Shown here one piece after another: positions 34,445-42,718 of a stretch of 64,000 nucleotides of DNA. Source of the stretch: Sphingobacterium nematocida (GTDB lineage: Bacteria > Bacteroidota > Bacteroidia > Sphingobacteriales > Sphingobacteriaceae); NCBI RefSeq assembly GCF_900168125.1, contig NZ_FUZF01000003.1:400579-464578 (forward strand). The letters are read 5' to 3'. Within the stretch, counting starts at the first letter, position 1, and every line of letters begins with the position of its first letter. The notes under the pieces were generated by a model. It was not told the origin of the DNA and ran no database searches. It saw nothing but the letters and a program-made list of their open reading frames with translations. The translations under genes and the position numbers were made by a program.

Positions 34445-34517
34445 TGTCTGGTAGTTCAGCTGGTTAGAATATTCCGATTCATCGGAAGAGTCGCTAGCTC
34501 GAGTCCCGTCCAGACCG
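34445..34517 (+). pseudogene. Chimeric tRNA-Asp-like gene with altered anticodon and T arms
   Basis: The 5' part (TGTCTGGTAGTTC, D arm) and the last 17 or so bases match tRNA-Asp, but the anticodon arm, variable loop and 5' T-stem differ. The anticodon region is TTCCGA-TTCA-TCGGAA, a six-bp stem with a four-base loop instead of a normal seven-base loop. It is one base short (73 nt). The acceptor has a T at position 1 opposite C, and the T-stem has two mismatches. The middle may come from another tRNA. It is most likely non-functional. Confidence 0.7.
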
Positions 34518-34550
34518 CTAAATATCTTTTAACAACAATTAAAATTCTTA

Positions 34551-34624
34551 GGTCTGGTAGTTCAGCTGGTTAGAATACATGCCTGTCACGCATGGGGTCG
34601 CGGGTTCGAGTCCCGTCCAGACCG
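34551..34624 (+). tRNA. tRNA-Asp (GUC), copy 3
   Basis: Identical to copies 1 and 2. It is the last member of the cluster, with a terminator 15 bases behind. Confidence 0.96.
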
Positions 34625-34638
34625 CTTAAGAAAATGAG

Positions 34639-34662
34639 AAAGGTATCCGTTAGGATACCTTT
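34639..34662 (+). terminator. Terminator of the tRNA-Asp cluster
   Basis: AAAGGTATCC, loop GTTA, GGATACCTTT, followed by a short T-containing tail. From here to 34990 the roughly 330 bases are AT-rich with no gene seen; they should hold the sigma-factor promoter. Confidence 0.75.
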
Positions 34663-34990
34663 TGTTGTTTATAGCAACTTCATAGAGCCCTACCTTATCA
34701 CAACACCCTACGTCGATCTAGGCGTTGAATATGCTTTTTTACAATCGACATCACATACTTAAATAACAAGTTATTCGTTAACAAGTCTATAACATTTTTT
34801 TTAGATGCAACATTAGTATTTAATCAAAAATACTATTAGGTTTGATTAAGGTTTTTTGAAAGTGCGTATATTTAAGCACTAGCAAACCTTGTTAGATCAG
34901 ATTAAACAAAGGGGAACTAGAGGAAAGTACTTTTTCTTAAATTAATTTCGTTCCACAAGGGTTACTATTTGAATTTTAAGGTATTAATTA

Positions 34991-35587
34991 GTGAGTAAAA
35001 TAAGACAAATACTTCCACTGTCAACTGAGGCTTCAGATCAGGAAATTATAGATGGGGTATCCAGGGGAGATAGCAGGGCTATCAATAAGATTTATAAATC
35101 TTATTTTCCTTCGGTAGCTCATATGATAATCAATAATAACGGTTCTGAGGATGAAGCGAAAGATATCTTTCAAGAGGCGGTAATGGTTTTGTACGATAAG
35201 ATTACTCAGCAAAAGTTTGAGTTAAGCAGTAAACTTGGGACTTTTTTGTATGCGGTATGTAGGAGGTTGTGGTTAAAACAACTGACACGTAAAGGTAATA
35301 CGGCTAATACATCTGACATTTCAGATTTTGAAGATATTTTGCATGTGGAAGAAGATATCGAAAAACACGATGAGATAGAGAGCAGATTTGAGCAGATGAA
35401 TATAGCCTTATCGGAGCTAGGGGAACCTTGTCAAACCTTGTTAAAAGATTTCTACATTGCCAATATGTCTATGCAGGATATCCGTGACAAATTTGGTTAT
35501 ACCAACACAGACAACGCAAAGACCCAGAAGTACAAATGTCTGCAACGACTCAAAAAAATATTTTTTAATTCAACTCTTGAGAAATGA
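34991..35587 (+). CDS. ECF-type sigma-70 family RNA polymerase sigma factor
   Basis: Alternative sigma factor of 198 residues. Region 2 is visible at about 25-90 (AINKIYKSYFPSVAHMI, EDEAKDIFQEAVMVLYDKI, GTFLYAVCRRLWLKQL), and region 4 near the C-terminus (LLKDFYIANMSMQDIRDKFGYTN, then KTQKYKCLQRLKK). The start is a GTG at 34991; no ATG fits. The stop TGA overlaps the ATG of the next gene as ATGA, so the two are translationally coupled. The next gene encodes a membrane protein with an anti-sigma-like N-terminus and a protease-like periplasmic domain, which I take to be its regulator. Confidence 0.88.
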   Translation: MSKIRQILPLSTEASDQEIIDGVSRGDSRAINKIYKSYFPSVAHMIINNNGSEDEAKDIFQEAVMVLYDKITQQKFELSSKLGTFLYAVCRRLWLKQLTRKGNTANTSDISDFEDILHVEEDIEKHDEIESRFEQMNIALSELGEPCQTLLKDFYIANMSMQDIRDKFGYTNTDNAKTQKYKCLQRLKKIFFNSTLEK

Positions 35588-36681
35588 GCATGCAGCGACA
35601 TAATTTCATAGACTGGGCAGATCAGTATTTACGAGGAGAGCTTGTACAAGACGACGCAATAGCTTTTGAAAATTTCTGTACATCAAATCCTGAATATGCA
35701 GAACTGTTTGAACAGCACAAAGATTTTGTACAGGATTGGCAAAAGACGGAATTGCGAAATGCTTTTCAACAGGCACTGATTGTAGAAGGTGATAAGCTTA
35801 AACAGGATACGAATAATCATCCTGTTCGGGGTAAAGTAGCTACACTATGGAGTAAGCTACAAATTAATGCCGGCGTAGCAGCAGCAGTTGCTTTGGCATC
35901 TGTTTTTTCTACATTATGGATTACCGGATACTTTACCAACATACAAAAGGCCAATACAGATTATAGCGCGCTACGTCGCGAAATGAATTCTGTTAAGAAA
36001 AATGTCAACGAACAGAATAAAGCCATACAAAACATTAACAACGACAAAAATAAAAGTGCATCAGCCATACACTTCGGAGCAACAGGTTTTATGTTAACCA
36101 GAGATGGATATGTGGTGACAAACCACCACGTTGTCAATGGGGCCGATTCTATTCATCTACAAAATGTAAAAGGCCAAGCCTATAAAGCACAGGTAGTCTA
36201 TACTGATGCACAAAAAGATCTTGCTATCCTTCATATAGATGATGTAAATTTCAAAAACCTGAAAAACATCCCTTACACGTTTAAAAAACAGAGCTCGGAA
36301 TTAGGTGAGGATATTTTCACTTTAGGCTTTCCTAGGGACGAAGCTGTATACGGCCAAGGTTACTTAAGTTCGAACACGGGATATGCTGGCGATACCATAG
36401 CATACCAGATCTCTATCCCGGTAAATCCAGGAAACAGCGGTGGTCCTGTATTAGACAACCAAGGTAATATCATTGGTATTATCTCCGGCAAGCAAAAAGG
36501 AATTGATGGAGCAGCTTTTGCGATTAAGACAAAAGAGCTTGTCGAGACACTAAACAAAATCCCTGCAGAATCATTAAAGGGTAACATTCTGCTAAATAGT
36601 AAAAATACATTATCTGCTCTTCCGAGAACAGAACAAATAAAAAAACTGCAAGACTACATTTATATTGTTAAAGTCTTTTAG
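35584..36681 (+). CDS. Membrane-anchored trypsin-like protein with anti-sigma-like N-terminus
   Basis: Protein of 365 residues. Residues 1-90 are cytoplasmic and resemble a zinc-less anti-sigma N-terminal segment (YLRGELVQDDAIAFENFC, NPEYAELFEQHKDFV). A single membrane helix lies at about 94-113, a coiled-coil-like stretch at 124-155, and an S1C-type serine protease domain at about 160-335. The triad is complete: His182 (TNHHVV), Asp212 (QKDLAIL), Ser285 (NPGNSGGPV). There is no PDZ domain, unlike DegS and DegP. The ATGA overlap with the sigma gene and the topology suggest a one-protein version of an anti-sigma factor plus envelope sensor or protease. This is inference; the protease could also act on other targets. 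Confidence 0.8.
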   Translation: MSMQRHNFIDWADQYLRGELVQDDAIAFENFCTSNPEYAELFEQHKDFVQDWQKTELRNAFQQALIVEGDKLKQDTNNHPVRGKVATLWSKLQINAGVAAAVALASVFSTLWITGYFTNIQKANTDYSALRREMNSVKKNVNEQNKAIQNINNDKNKSASAIHFGATGFMLTRDGYVVTNHHVVNGADSIHLQNVKGQAYKAQVVYTDAQKDLAILHIDDVNFKNLKNIPYTFKKQSSELGEDIFTLGFPRDEAVYGQGYLSSNTGYAGDTIAYQISIPVNPGNSGGPVLDNQGNIIGIISGKQKGIDGAAFAIKTKELVETLNKIPAESLKGNILLNSKNTLSALPRTEQIKKLQDYIYIVKVF

Positions 36682-36754
36682 TCGAAGTTGTTTCAATAAA
36701 TCTGGGTTAAATTGTTTCAATGAGGTAGTTTTTCTTGAAAAGATTTAATCATAA

Positions 36755-36794
36755 GGCCGGCCTTTAGCTTCACGCAAAGGCCGGTTTCTTTTTG
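36755..36794 (+). terminator. Terminator after the sigma factor-protease pair
   Basis: CCGGCCTTT and AAAGGCCGG around a ten-base loop, then TTTCTTTTT. It separates this pair from the SusCD genes. Confidence 0.85.
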
Positions 36795-37057
36795 CCCTCA
36801 CCCTCCTTTTCAGACTTTGTTTTCTAAAAAACAAGGCACAGCTTTCTAAGAAATTTGAAGCTGCATGCTAAAAAAAAGACATCGCTAAACAACAAATCTT
36901 ATTTACCAGCGTTTCATTGTATACACAACTTAATGTGTAACAAGAATGATATAATAGAAAAACATGGTTGTTAAATTAGCTATCCATTCGTTCCGTAACT
37001 CCTTTTTTGCTGGAATCCAAGCATTCTCTGCAAAATATTTATATAATTTTTTAATTT
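36795..37057 (+). other. Intergenic region upstream of susC
   Basis: About 260 bases with no credible gene. An open frame from 36964 overlaps the susC start in another frame and has no recognisable content. The region should hold the susC promoter, but no exact TAnnTTTG stands out. Confidence 0.5.
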
Positions 37058-40000
37058 ATGATGCTCAATTTTTATCGCGTATTTCTTTTTGCATGTACAC
37101 TTATTACATTTTATCATCAAACAAAAGCTGCTCCTCCCCCCCTTTCTCTTTCTCTAGTAGCAATTGATTCGATATCCATCACGGGAAGTATTACCAACAC
37201 GTCAGGAACATTTTTAGAACGCGTAGTTATTTTAGAAAAAGGTACTTCCAACTCAGTTGTATCTGACAGCAACGGAAAATTTAAAATATCAGCAAATCCC
37301 AACGGGGTTCTTATTTTCATAAAATCAGGTTTTGCCGAATCGGAGATCCATATCAACAATCAAAAGCAGGTAGATGCTGTGCTTTCTATAGAAACAGCAG
37401 AATCCATACAGAAGACAGCGGATACAACAACCACAGTCCCTATAAAAGATACCGTCAAGACTGCAACTGTCGAAGACACAGTGGGCGCAACAACAAAGGG
37501 CATAATCACGGGTGTGGTGAATGGCCCTTCTGGTCCTGTACCTGGTGTTTCTGTAAATGTAGAAGGTTCTAAAACAACAGTACTAACAGATGAATCTGGA
37601 AAATTTAGAATTGCTGCGAATGCTAAAAATCGCTTACGCTTTTCTTCCATAGGCTACAAAACGATCAGCCAGATTGTGGGTGCAAGAAACGTTGTTCATG
37701 TTGTCTTAGAAACCGAAACCAATACTATTGAATCCGTACAGGTAGTTTCTGTGGGGTATGGTACGATGAAACGTGCTACCTTACCTACCGCGGTCTCTAG
37801 CATCGGAGCTAAAGATATTGAAGACGAAATCCTACCCAGTATCACACAGGCTATACAGGGCAAGGCAGGTGGTGTACAGGTAACCCAGAAGTCAGGATCG
37901 CCCGGAGGAGGTGTCAGTATCCGTGTACGTGGTACCACCTCTATAAATGCGAGCTCAGACCCCTTATACGTAGTCGATGGAATCCCAGTCAATAGTACAA
38001 CCAATTTTACAGGAGGTTCGACATTTGATTTTGGAGGAGGAACTCAAGGTATTAACGTTCTCGCATCCATAAACCCGTCGGACGTGCAGTCTATTGAGAT
38101 TTTAAAAGACGCGGCGTCTTCTTCTATTTACGGTTCTAGAGCGGCAAATGGAGTCGTTCTGATTACCACAAAGAAAGGAACCGCAGGACACAGTCAATTC
38201 AATTTCAACATGTATGAGGGCTTCTCTCAGGTACCAAGAGAGCGTTACTATGATTTGATGAATACCGAACAATATCAAGATTATATGCGTGATTATTACC
38301 GCATCCGTCTAGAACTGGGTATTGATACCAATAAAGCGCCTGCCCAAATATTTGCCAACCCTGGTGTTAATACCAACTGGCAGGATGCAATATTCAGAAA
38401 TGCGGCTATTCGAAACTACGAGTTATCGGCCAACGGAGGAAGTGAAAAAACAAGATACTATACTTCTATTGGCTACATGAAGCAAGGAGGCGTACTTTTA
38501 GGCTCGGATTTCAACAGACTGAGCGGACGACTTAATCTGGATCATCAGCATAGTGAAAAACTACGATTTTCAACAGCAATCAACCTAACACGTGCCGTAA
38601 ACCAACGTATACAGGAGGAAAACTCAAAAGAAGGTGCGACCAAAGTGGGCATTTTCTCTCCTCCTAATTTAACGGTCTTCGACGAGCAGGGAAATTATAT
38701 TTACGACCAAGTGCGTGTAACACGGGAAAATCCAGTAGCTATGCTACAGCTACCAACCAACGAGGCGCAGACTTTCCGGATATTAGCGAACGCTAGCGCG
38801 GAATACAACATCATCCCTGAACTATTGTTAAAAACGAGTTTCGGTACGGATGTTAGCTTCATTGATGAAACATTTTTCATGCCTCCTAGTGGGTTAAGAT
38901 CTTATGTAAGTCAAGGCGGGATCGGTGCTCGTCGAAATACAAGGGATCAACTTTGGATCAATGAGACGACCCTAACATACGATAAGATGTTTGGTGCTCA
39001 TAGTATAAATGCGCTTGCCGGGTTCTCATTCCAAGAATCACGTCTGGATTTTGTACATGCTCAACGTTCCAATTTTCCGAGCAACGATATTCCCTACATT
39101 ACCGCAGGTGGTGTTATTAACGGTGCGAACTCCTTCCCCGAAGAGTGGGCTATCGCATCCGGATTTGCGCGTGCTACCTATATTTACAACGATAAATACA
39201 TCTTAAACGCTAATATTCGTACGGATGGTTCCTCTCGCTTTGGGAAAGATAACCGTTGGGCTATATTCCCTTCTATTGCAGGTGCATGGCGTATCAAACA
39301 AGAGGATTTTATGCAAGATTCCAGGTTATTCAGTGACTTAAAACTTAGAGCAAGCTGGGGAATTACAGGGAATCAAAACATTGGGAACTACGCGAGTCGC
39401 TCATTATATTCCGGCGGAAATAATTACATGGGGACACCGGGTTTCCTACCCAATGTCCTGGGCGATCAGGGATTGAAATGGGAAACTACGCAACAATGGA
39501 ATATCGGTATTGACGCAGGCTTTCTAAACAATCGTATTTCGCTATTGGCCGACTATTACTATAAGAAAACGTCGGATCTTTTGATTGGTCTACCTATTTT
39601 AAGCAGTTCGGGATACAGCACCCGATTCACCAACTCAGGGGATATAGAAAACAAAGGTTTAGAATTTGAACTAACGACAAAAAACTTGGTAGGCGATTTT
39701 AAATGGTCTACATCACTAAATATGACTTTCAACCGAAACAAAGTGCTGGCACTACCCAATGGTCTTACAGAAATGCGTGGTGGTGTAGGTGACCTAAATC
39801 GCGCTCGACCTGGAGAAGCATTGGGTGTATTTTATGGATGGAAAGCTATGGGAGTTAACCCACAGACTGGAATGATCGATTATCTGGGGGCCGACGGGTC
39901 TATGGTGTTACCAACTGATTATGCGGATCATGTAATGATCGGTGATCCCAACCCAAAATTTTTCGGTGGTATTACAAATAATTTCATGTACAAAAACTTC

Positions 40001-40462
40001 GACTTGAGCATATTGGGACAGTTTAGCTATGGTAATGATATTTTCAACTATAATCTTGCTTCGGGTTTGGAAGGCTTTAACCCTAGCTCAAACCAACTGG
40101 TTGACTTTGTCGATAGATGGCAAAAACCTGGAGATATTACAGATGTACCGAGACCTGCTCCCGGTGACCTAAATAACGGCGCGATATCCTCTAGATTCGT
40201 TGAAGATGGTTCTTTCTTTAGAATCCGAAATATTACGTTAGGATATACGATACCGTCTACAATATCGGAGAAGTTAAAAATAAAAAAACTCCGTTGGTAT
40301 GCTACTGTCCAAAATGCATTTGTATTTACAAAATATAGAGGTTATGATCCAGAGGTAAGTTCTAACCATGGCGGAGCAAATACGGGATTAATTTATGGTT
40401 ATGATTATGGTAGTTATCCACAGCCACGAATTTTCACGACAGGATTTAACTTAACATTTTAA
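37058..40462 (+). CDS. SusC/RagA family TonB-dependent outer membrane transporter
   Basis: TonB-dependent barrel of 1134 residues that imports bulky substrates with its SusD lid. After a signal peptide (to about residue 24) there are two carboxypeptidase-regulatory-like beta-sandwich domains, at about 40-110 and 148-218. They are joined by a Thr/Val-rich linker (TTTTVPIKDTVKTATVED). Usually only one such domain is present. Then come the family junction VVSVGYGTMKRA at about 230, the plug (SGSPGGGVSIRVRGTTSINASSDPLYVVDGIP) and a 22-strand barrel ending in Phe. No STN domain is present, so direct ECF signalling by this protein is unlikely. The substrate is unknown; no glycosidase gene is adjacent. 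Confidence 0.92.
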   Translation: MMLNFYRVFLFACTLITFYHQTKAAPPPLSLSLVAIDSISITGSITNTSGTFLERVVILEKGTSNSVVSDSNGKFKISANPNGVLIFIKSGFAESEIHINNQKQVDAVLSIETAESIQKTADTTTTVPIKDTVKTATVEDTVGATTKGIITGVVNGPSGPVPGVSVNVEGSKTTVLTDESGKFRIAANAKNRLRFSSIGYKTISQIVGARNVVHVVLETETNTIESVQVVSVGYGTMKRATLPTAVSSIGAKDIEDEILPSITQAIQGKAGGVQVTQKSGSPGGGVSIRVRGTTSINASSDPLYVVDGIPVNSTTNFTGGSTFDFGGGTQGINVLASINPSDVQSIEILKDAASSSIYGSRAANGVVLITTKKGTAGHSQFNFNMYEGFSQVPRERYYDLMNTEQYQDYMRDYYRIRLELGIDTNKAPAQIFANPGVNTNWQDAIFRNAAIRNYELSANGGSEKTRYYTSIGYMKQGGVLLGSDFNRLSGRLNLDHQHSEKLRFSTAINLTRAVNQRIQEENSKEGATKVGIFSPPNLTVFDEQGNYIYDQVRVTRENPVAMLQLPTNEAQTFRILANASAEYNIIPELLLKTSFGTDVSFIDETFFMPPSGLRSYVSQGGIGARRNTRDQLWINETTLTYDKMFGAHSINALAGFSFQESRLDFVHAQRSNFPSNDIPYITAGGVINGANSFPEEWAIASGFARATYIYNDKYILNANIRTDGSSRFGKDNRWAIFPSIAGAWRIKQEDFMQDSRLFSDLKLRASWGITGNQNIGNYASRSLYSGGNNYMGTPGFLPNVLGDQGLKWETTQQWNIGIDAGFLNNRISLLADYYYKKTSDLLIGLPILSSSGYSTRFTNSGDIENKGLEFELTTKNLVGDFKWSTSLNMTFNRNKVLALPNGLTEMRGGVGDLNRARPGEALGVFYGWKAMGVNPQTGMIDYLGADGSMVLPTDYADHVMIGDPNPKFFGGITNNFMYKNFDLSILGQFSYGNDIFNYNLASGLEGFNPSSNQLVDFVDRWQKPGDITDVPRPAPGDLNNGAISSRFVEDGSFFRIRNITLGYTIPSTISEKLKIKKLRWYATVQNAFVFTKYRGYDPEVSSNHGGANTGLIYGYDYGSYPQPRIFTTGFNLTF

Positions 40463-40484
40463 CACCGAGATACTTTTATCAGCA

Positions 40485-41876
40485 GTGAAACTCAATTTTA
40501 CACAGATGAACAACAACAATATATTCTTACTATTCTTAACCGCAACTATTATATTGACGACCTCCTGCAATAAGTTTTTAGATCGCGATCCTTTGGGACA
40601 AGTAGCTCAAGATGGCTACTTTAATTCTGAAACCAATGCCAACGCCGCTCTTATGGGAATGTACCGTAGTATGATGAATTCATTTTCGTATGGCCAATCG
40701 ACCATTATTGTTTCTGAATTTTCAGCTGGACATGTCAGACATTCCGCTGAATACCCAGAATATGAAAATTTCGCGGTACATGGGGTACAGACGATCAATC
40801 CATGGGTTGCGAACATGTGGAAAGCACTATATACTACTATAAACTCGTCCAATCAAATCATCGAAGAGGTACCTAACATGACCTCAGCCATGATCACGGA
40901 TCAAAAGAAAAACATCTTTGTAGGGGAGGCAAAATTCATACGTGCATTTAACTACTTCTTTCTAGTTCGTGCATTTGGTCGCATTCCGTTAAAATTAACT
41001 TACACCCGTGAAAACACCACATTGGATATTGTTCAATCGGAAAAAGAAGTGGTATACTCGCAGATCATTAAAGACCTGACTGAGGCTGCAGATCTCCTTC
41101 CTCGAGAGAATCCCTACACAGGAGATGCAAGTAGGGGTCGCGCTTCGCATTGGGCTGCAAAAGCGTTATTGGCAAAGGTATACCTTTATCAAGCTGCATT
41201 CACGAGCGATTATAAACCTGCCGCCGATTTATCAGAAGAGGTTATTTCTTCAGGAAAATACAGCTTAGCATCGGATTTTTCGAGTATATGGACTACACAG
41301 AATACAAATGAAGCAATCTTTGAAATACAGTTTGATGATCAGGCAACCAATCCCTTAGCTGCTGTAGCTAATGATAATGCCACAGTCCTATTCTTCGCGA
41401 AAGACTCCACATTACTAGACCTGTACCAGCAGGAAGACAAACGAAAATCGTTCTCCGTAAAAAAGGGAAGTAAGAATAACTACTTTATGGGTAAATTTCC
41501 CAACTTTTCTCCAGCGAGCCAGAATGTTACTGCAATTCGACTAGCCGAGCTTCTGCTTATTCATGCGGAAGCAAAAGCAAGAATAGACAATAGCGTCAGT
41601 CAGTCTGCATACGGTTCTCTAAAAAAGGTACTTGATAGGGCTGGCGTTATATCATCCGCTGACGCTTATCAAAACCTATCGGATTTCATTATTTCCGTAC
41701 AGGAAGAAAAAGAAAGAGAACTATTATTTGAAGGAGAAACCTGGTTTGACTATTGTCGTACAAAACTGGCACTGCAGAAATACAGCAGCCTTAAAAGTGA
41801 AGCTCATTTTCTTTACCCGATCCCAGCAGCTGAAATAGGATTAGGCGACGGATTGTCTCAAAATCCGGGCTACTAA
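40485..41876 (+). CDS. SusD/RagB family nutrient-binding lipoprotein
   Basis: Surface lipoprotein of 463 residues that caps the SusC barrel and binds its ligand. The lipobox is in TIILTTSCNKFLDRDPLG. TPR-like helices follow (FIRAFNYFFLVRAFGRIPL), then the conserved C-terminal pattern EEKERELLFEGETWFDYCR and PIPAAEIGLGDGLSQNPGY. Two starts are possible: GTG at 40485, which gives a Lys in the n-region of the signal, or ATG at 40506, which gives a signal lacking any charge. I kept the longer one. It begins 22 bases after susC and the pair ends at a strong terminator. Confidence 0.9.
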   Translation: MKLNFTQMNNNNIFLLFLTATIILTTSCNKFLDRDPLGQVAQDGYFNSETNANAALMGMYRSMMNSFSYGQSTIIVSEFSAGHVRHSAEYPEYENFAVHGVQTINPWVANMWKALYTTINSSNQIIEEVPNMTSAMITDQKKNIFVGEAKFIRAFNYFFLVRAFGRIPLKLTYTRENTTLDIVQSEKEVVYSQIIKDLTEAADLLPRENPYTGDASRGRASHWAAKALLAKVYLYQAAFTSDYKPAADLSEEVISSGKYSLASDFSSIWTTQNTNEAIFEIQFDDQATNPLAAVANDNATVLFFAKDSTLLDLYQQEDKRKSFSVKKGSKNNYFMGKFPNFSPASQNVTAIRLAELLLIHAEAKARIDNSVSQSAYGSLKKVLDRAGVISSADAYQNLSDFIISVQEEKERELLFEGETWFDYCRTKLALQKYSSLKSEAHFLYPIPAAEIGLGDGLSQNPGY

Positions 41877-41894
41877 AACAGGTCTTTTCTAAAT

Positions 41895-41927
41895 AAAAAG
41901 CCCCTTCAGTAACTGAAGGGGCTTTTT
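41895..41927. terminator. Bidirectional terminator between susD and peroxiredoxin
   Basis: AAAAAGCCCCTTCAG and CTGAAGGGGCTTTTT around a short loop, usable in both directions for the convergent genes. Confidence 0.92.
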
Positions 41928-41936
41928 ATCTTCTAA

Positions 41937-42572
41937 TTATTTATTCGGTTGGGGTGTCACACGCAGATAGGGCTTAATTTCGGTAAACCCTTTTGGAAAT
42001 TGAGCTGGAATATCTTCTGTCTTAATTGCAGGAACGACAATTACATCTTCGCCTTCTTTCCAGTCTGCCGGAGTGGCGACAGAATATTCTGCCGTGAGCT
42101 GCAGTGAATCGATAACCCGAAGGATTTCGTAAAAATTACGACCCGTTGAGGCGGGATAAGTAAGTGTAAGTTTTACTTTTCGGTCTGGCCCCACAACAAA
42201 TACCGACCGTACGGTAAATGTAGTAGAAGCATTGGGATGAATCATATCATACAATTCGGCAACTTTTCGGTCTTTGTCTGCGATGATTGGAAAATCAACC
42301 GTCGTATTCTGCGTTTCATTGATATCTTTGATCCATTCGAGGTGATCCTCTACCCCATCTACACTTAAAGCCAAAACCTTAACGTTCCGCTTTTCAAATT
42401 CAGACTTTAACTGTGCCGTACGTCCTAGTTCTGTCGTACAAACTGGTGTAAAGTCGGAAGGATGTGAATATAATACAGCCCAGCTGCCCTTTGTATAATC
42501 GTAGAAATCGATATCTCCTATCGATGTTTGCGCTTGAAAATTTGGCGCATCGTCTCCTAATCTTAAACTCAT
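41937..42572 (-). CDS. Peroxiredoxin (Prx6/1-Cys type)
   Basis: Thiol peroxidase of 211 residues that reduces hydrogen peroxide and organic hydroperoxides in the cytoplasm. The peroxidatic cysteine is Cys45 in HPSDFTPVCTTELG. The long C-terminal extension (WKEGEDVIVVPAIKTEDIPAQFPKG, about residues 170-195) is typical of the Prx6 group. No second cysteine is present, which agrees with 1-Cys chemistry. The gene is divergent from the acyl-CoA dehydrogenase, with a perfect short palindrome 29 bases before its start. Confidence 0.93.
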   Translation of the reverse strand: MSLRLGDDAPNFQAQTSIGDIDFYDYTKGSWAVLYSHPSDFTPVCTTELGRTAQLKSEFEKRNVKVLALSVDGVEDHLEWIKDINETQNTTVDFPIIADKDRKVAELYDMIHPNASTTFTVRSVFVVGPDRKVKLTLTYPASTGRNFYEILRVIDSLQLTAEYSVATPADWKEGEDVIVVPAIKTEDIPAQFPKGFTEIKPYLRVTPQPNK

Positions 42573-42601
42573 AGTTGAAAAATGTTTAATACTCTATATA
42601 T

Positions 42602-42618
42602 ACTACTAATATAGTAGT
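42602..42618. promoter_or_regulatory. Palindrome upstream of peroxiredoxin
   Basis: ACTACTA, ATA, TAGTAGT: a perfect 7-bp inverted repeat 30 bases ahead of the peroxiredoxin start. It is a candidate site for a redox or other regulator; it does not match the PerR consensus. Confidence 0.4.
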
Positions 42619-42686
42619 CTTTTTTGAATACACAAAATAATTCTACTTTTTAATATTATTTATTATGCAAGCATAGTAAAAATAAT

Positions 42687-42694
42687 TATATTTG
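42687..42694 (+). promoter_or_regulatory. -7 box for the acyl-CoA dehydrogenase gene
   Basis: TATATTTG matches TAnnTTTG and lies 24 bases before the ATG. Confidence 0.55.
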
Positions 42695-42718
42695 ATTTAA
42701 CCAAATAGACAGTATATC

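Noticed and set aside
36964..37167. 67-codon frame before susC
   Set aside because: It overlaps the susC signal peptide in another frame and shows no protein features.
34991..40462. A sigma/anti-sigma/SusCD trans-envelope signalling system
   Set aside because: A strong terminator separates the sigma-protease pair from susC, the SusC protein has no STN domain, and no FecR-type anti-sigma gene is present.
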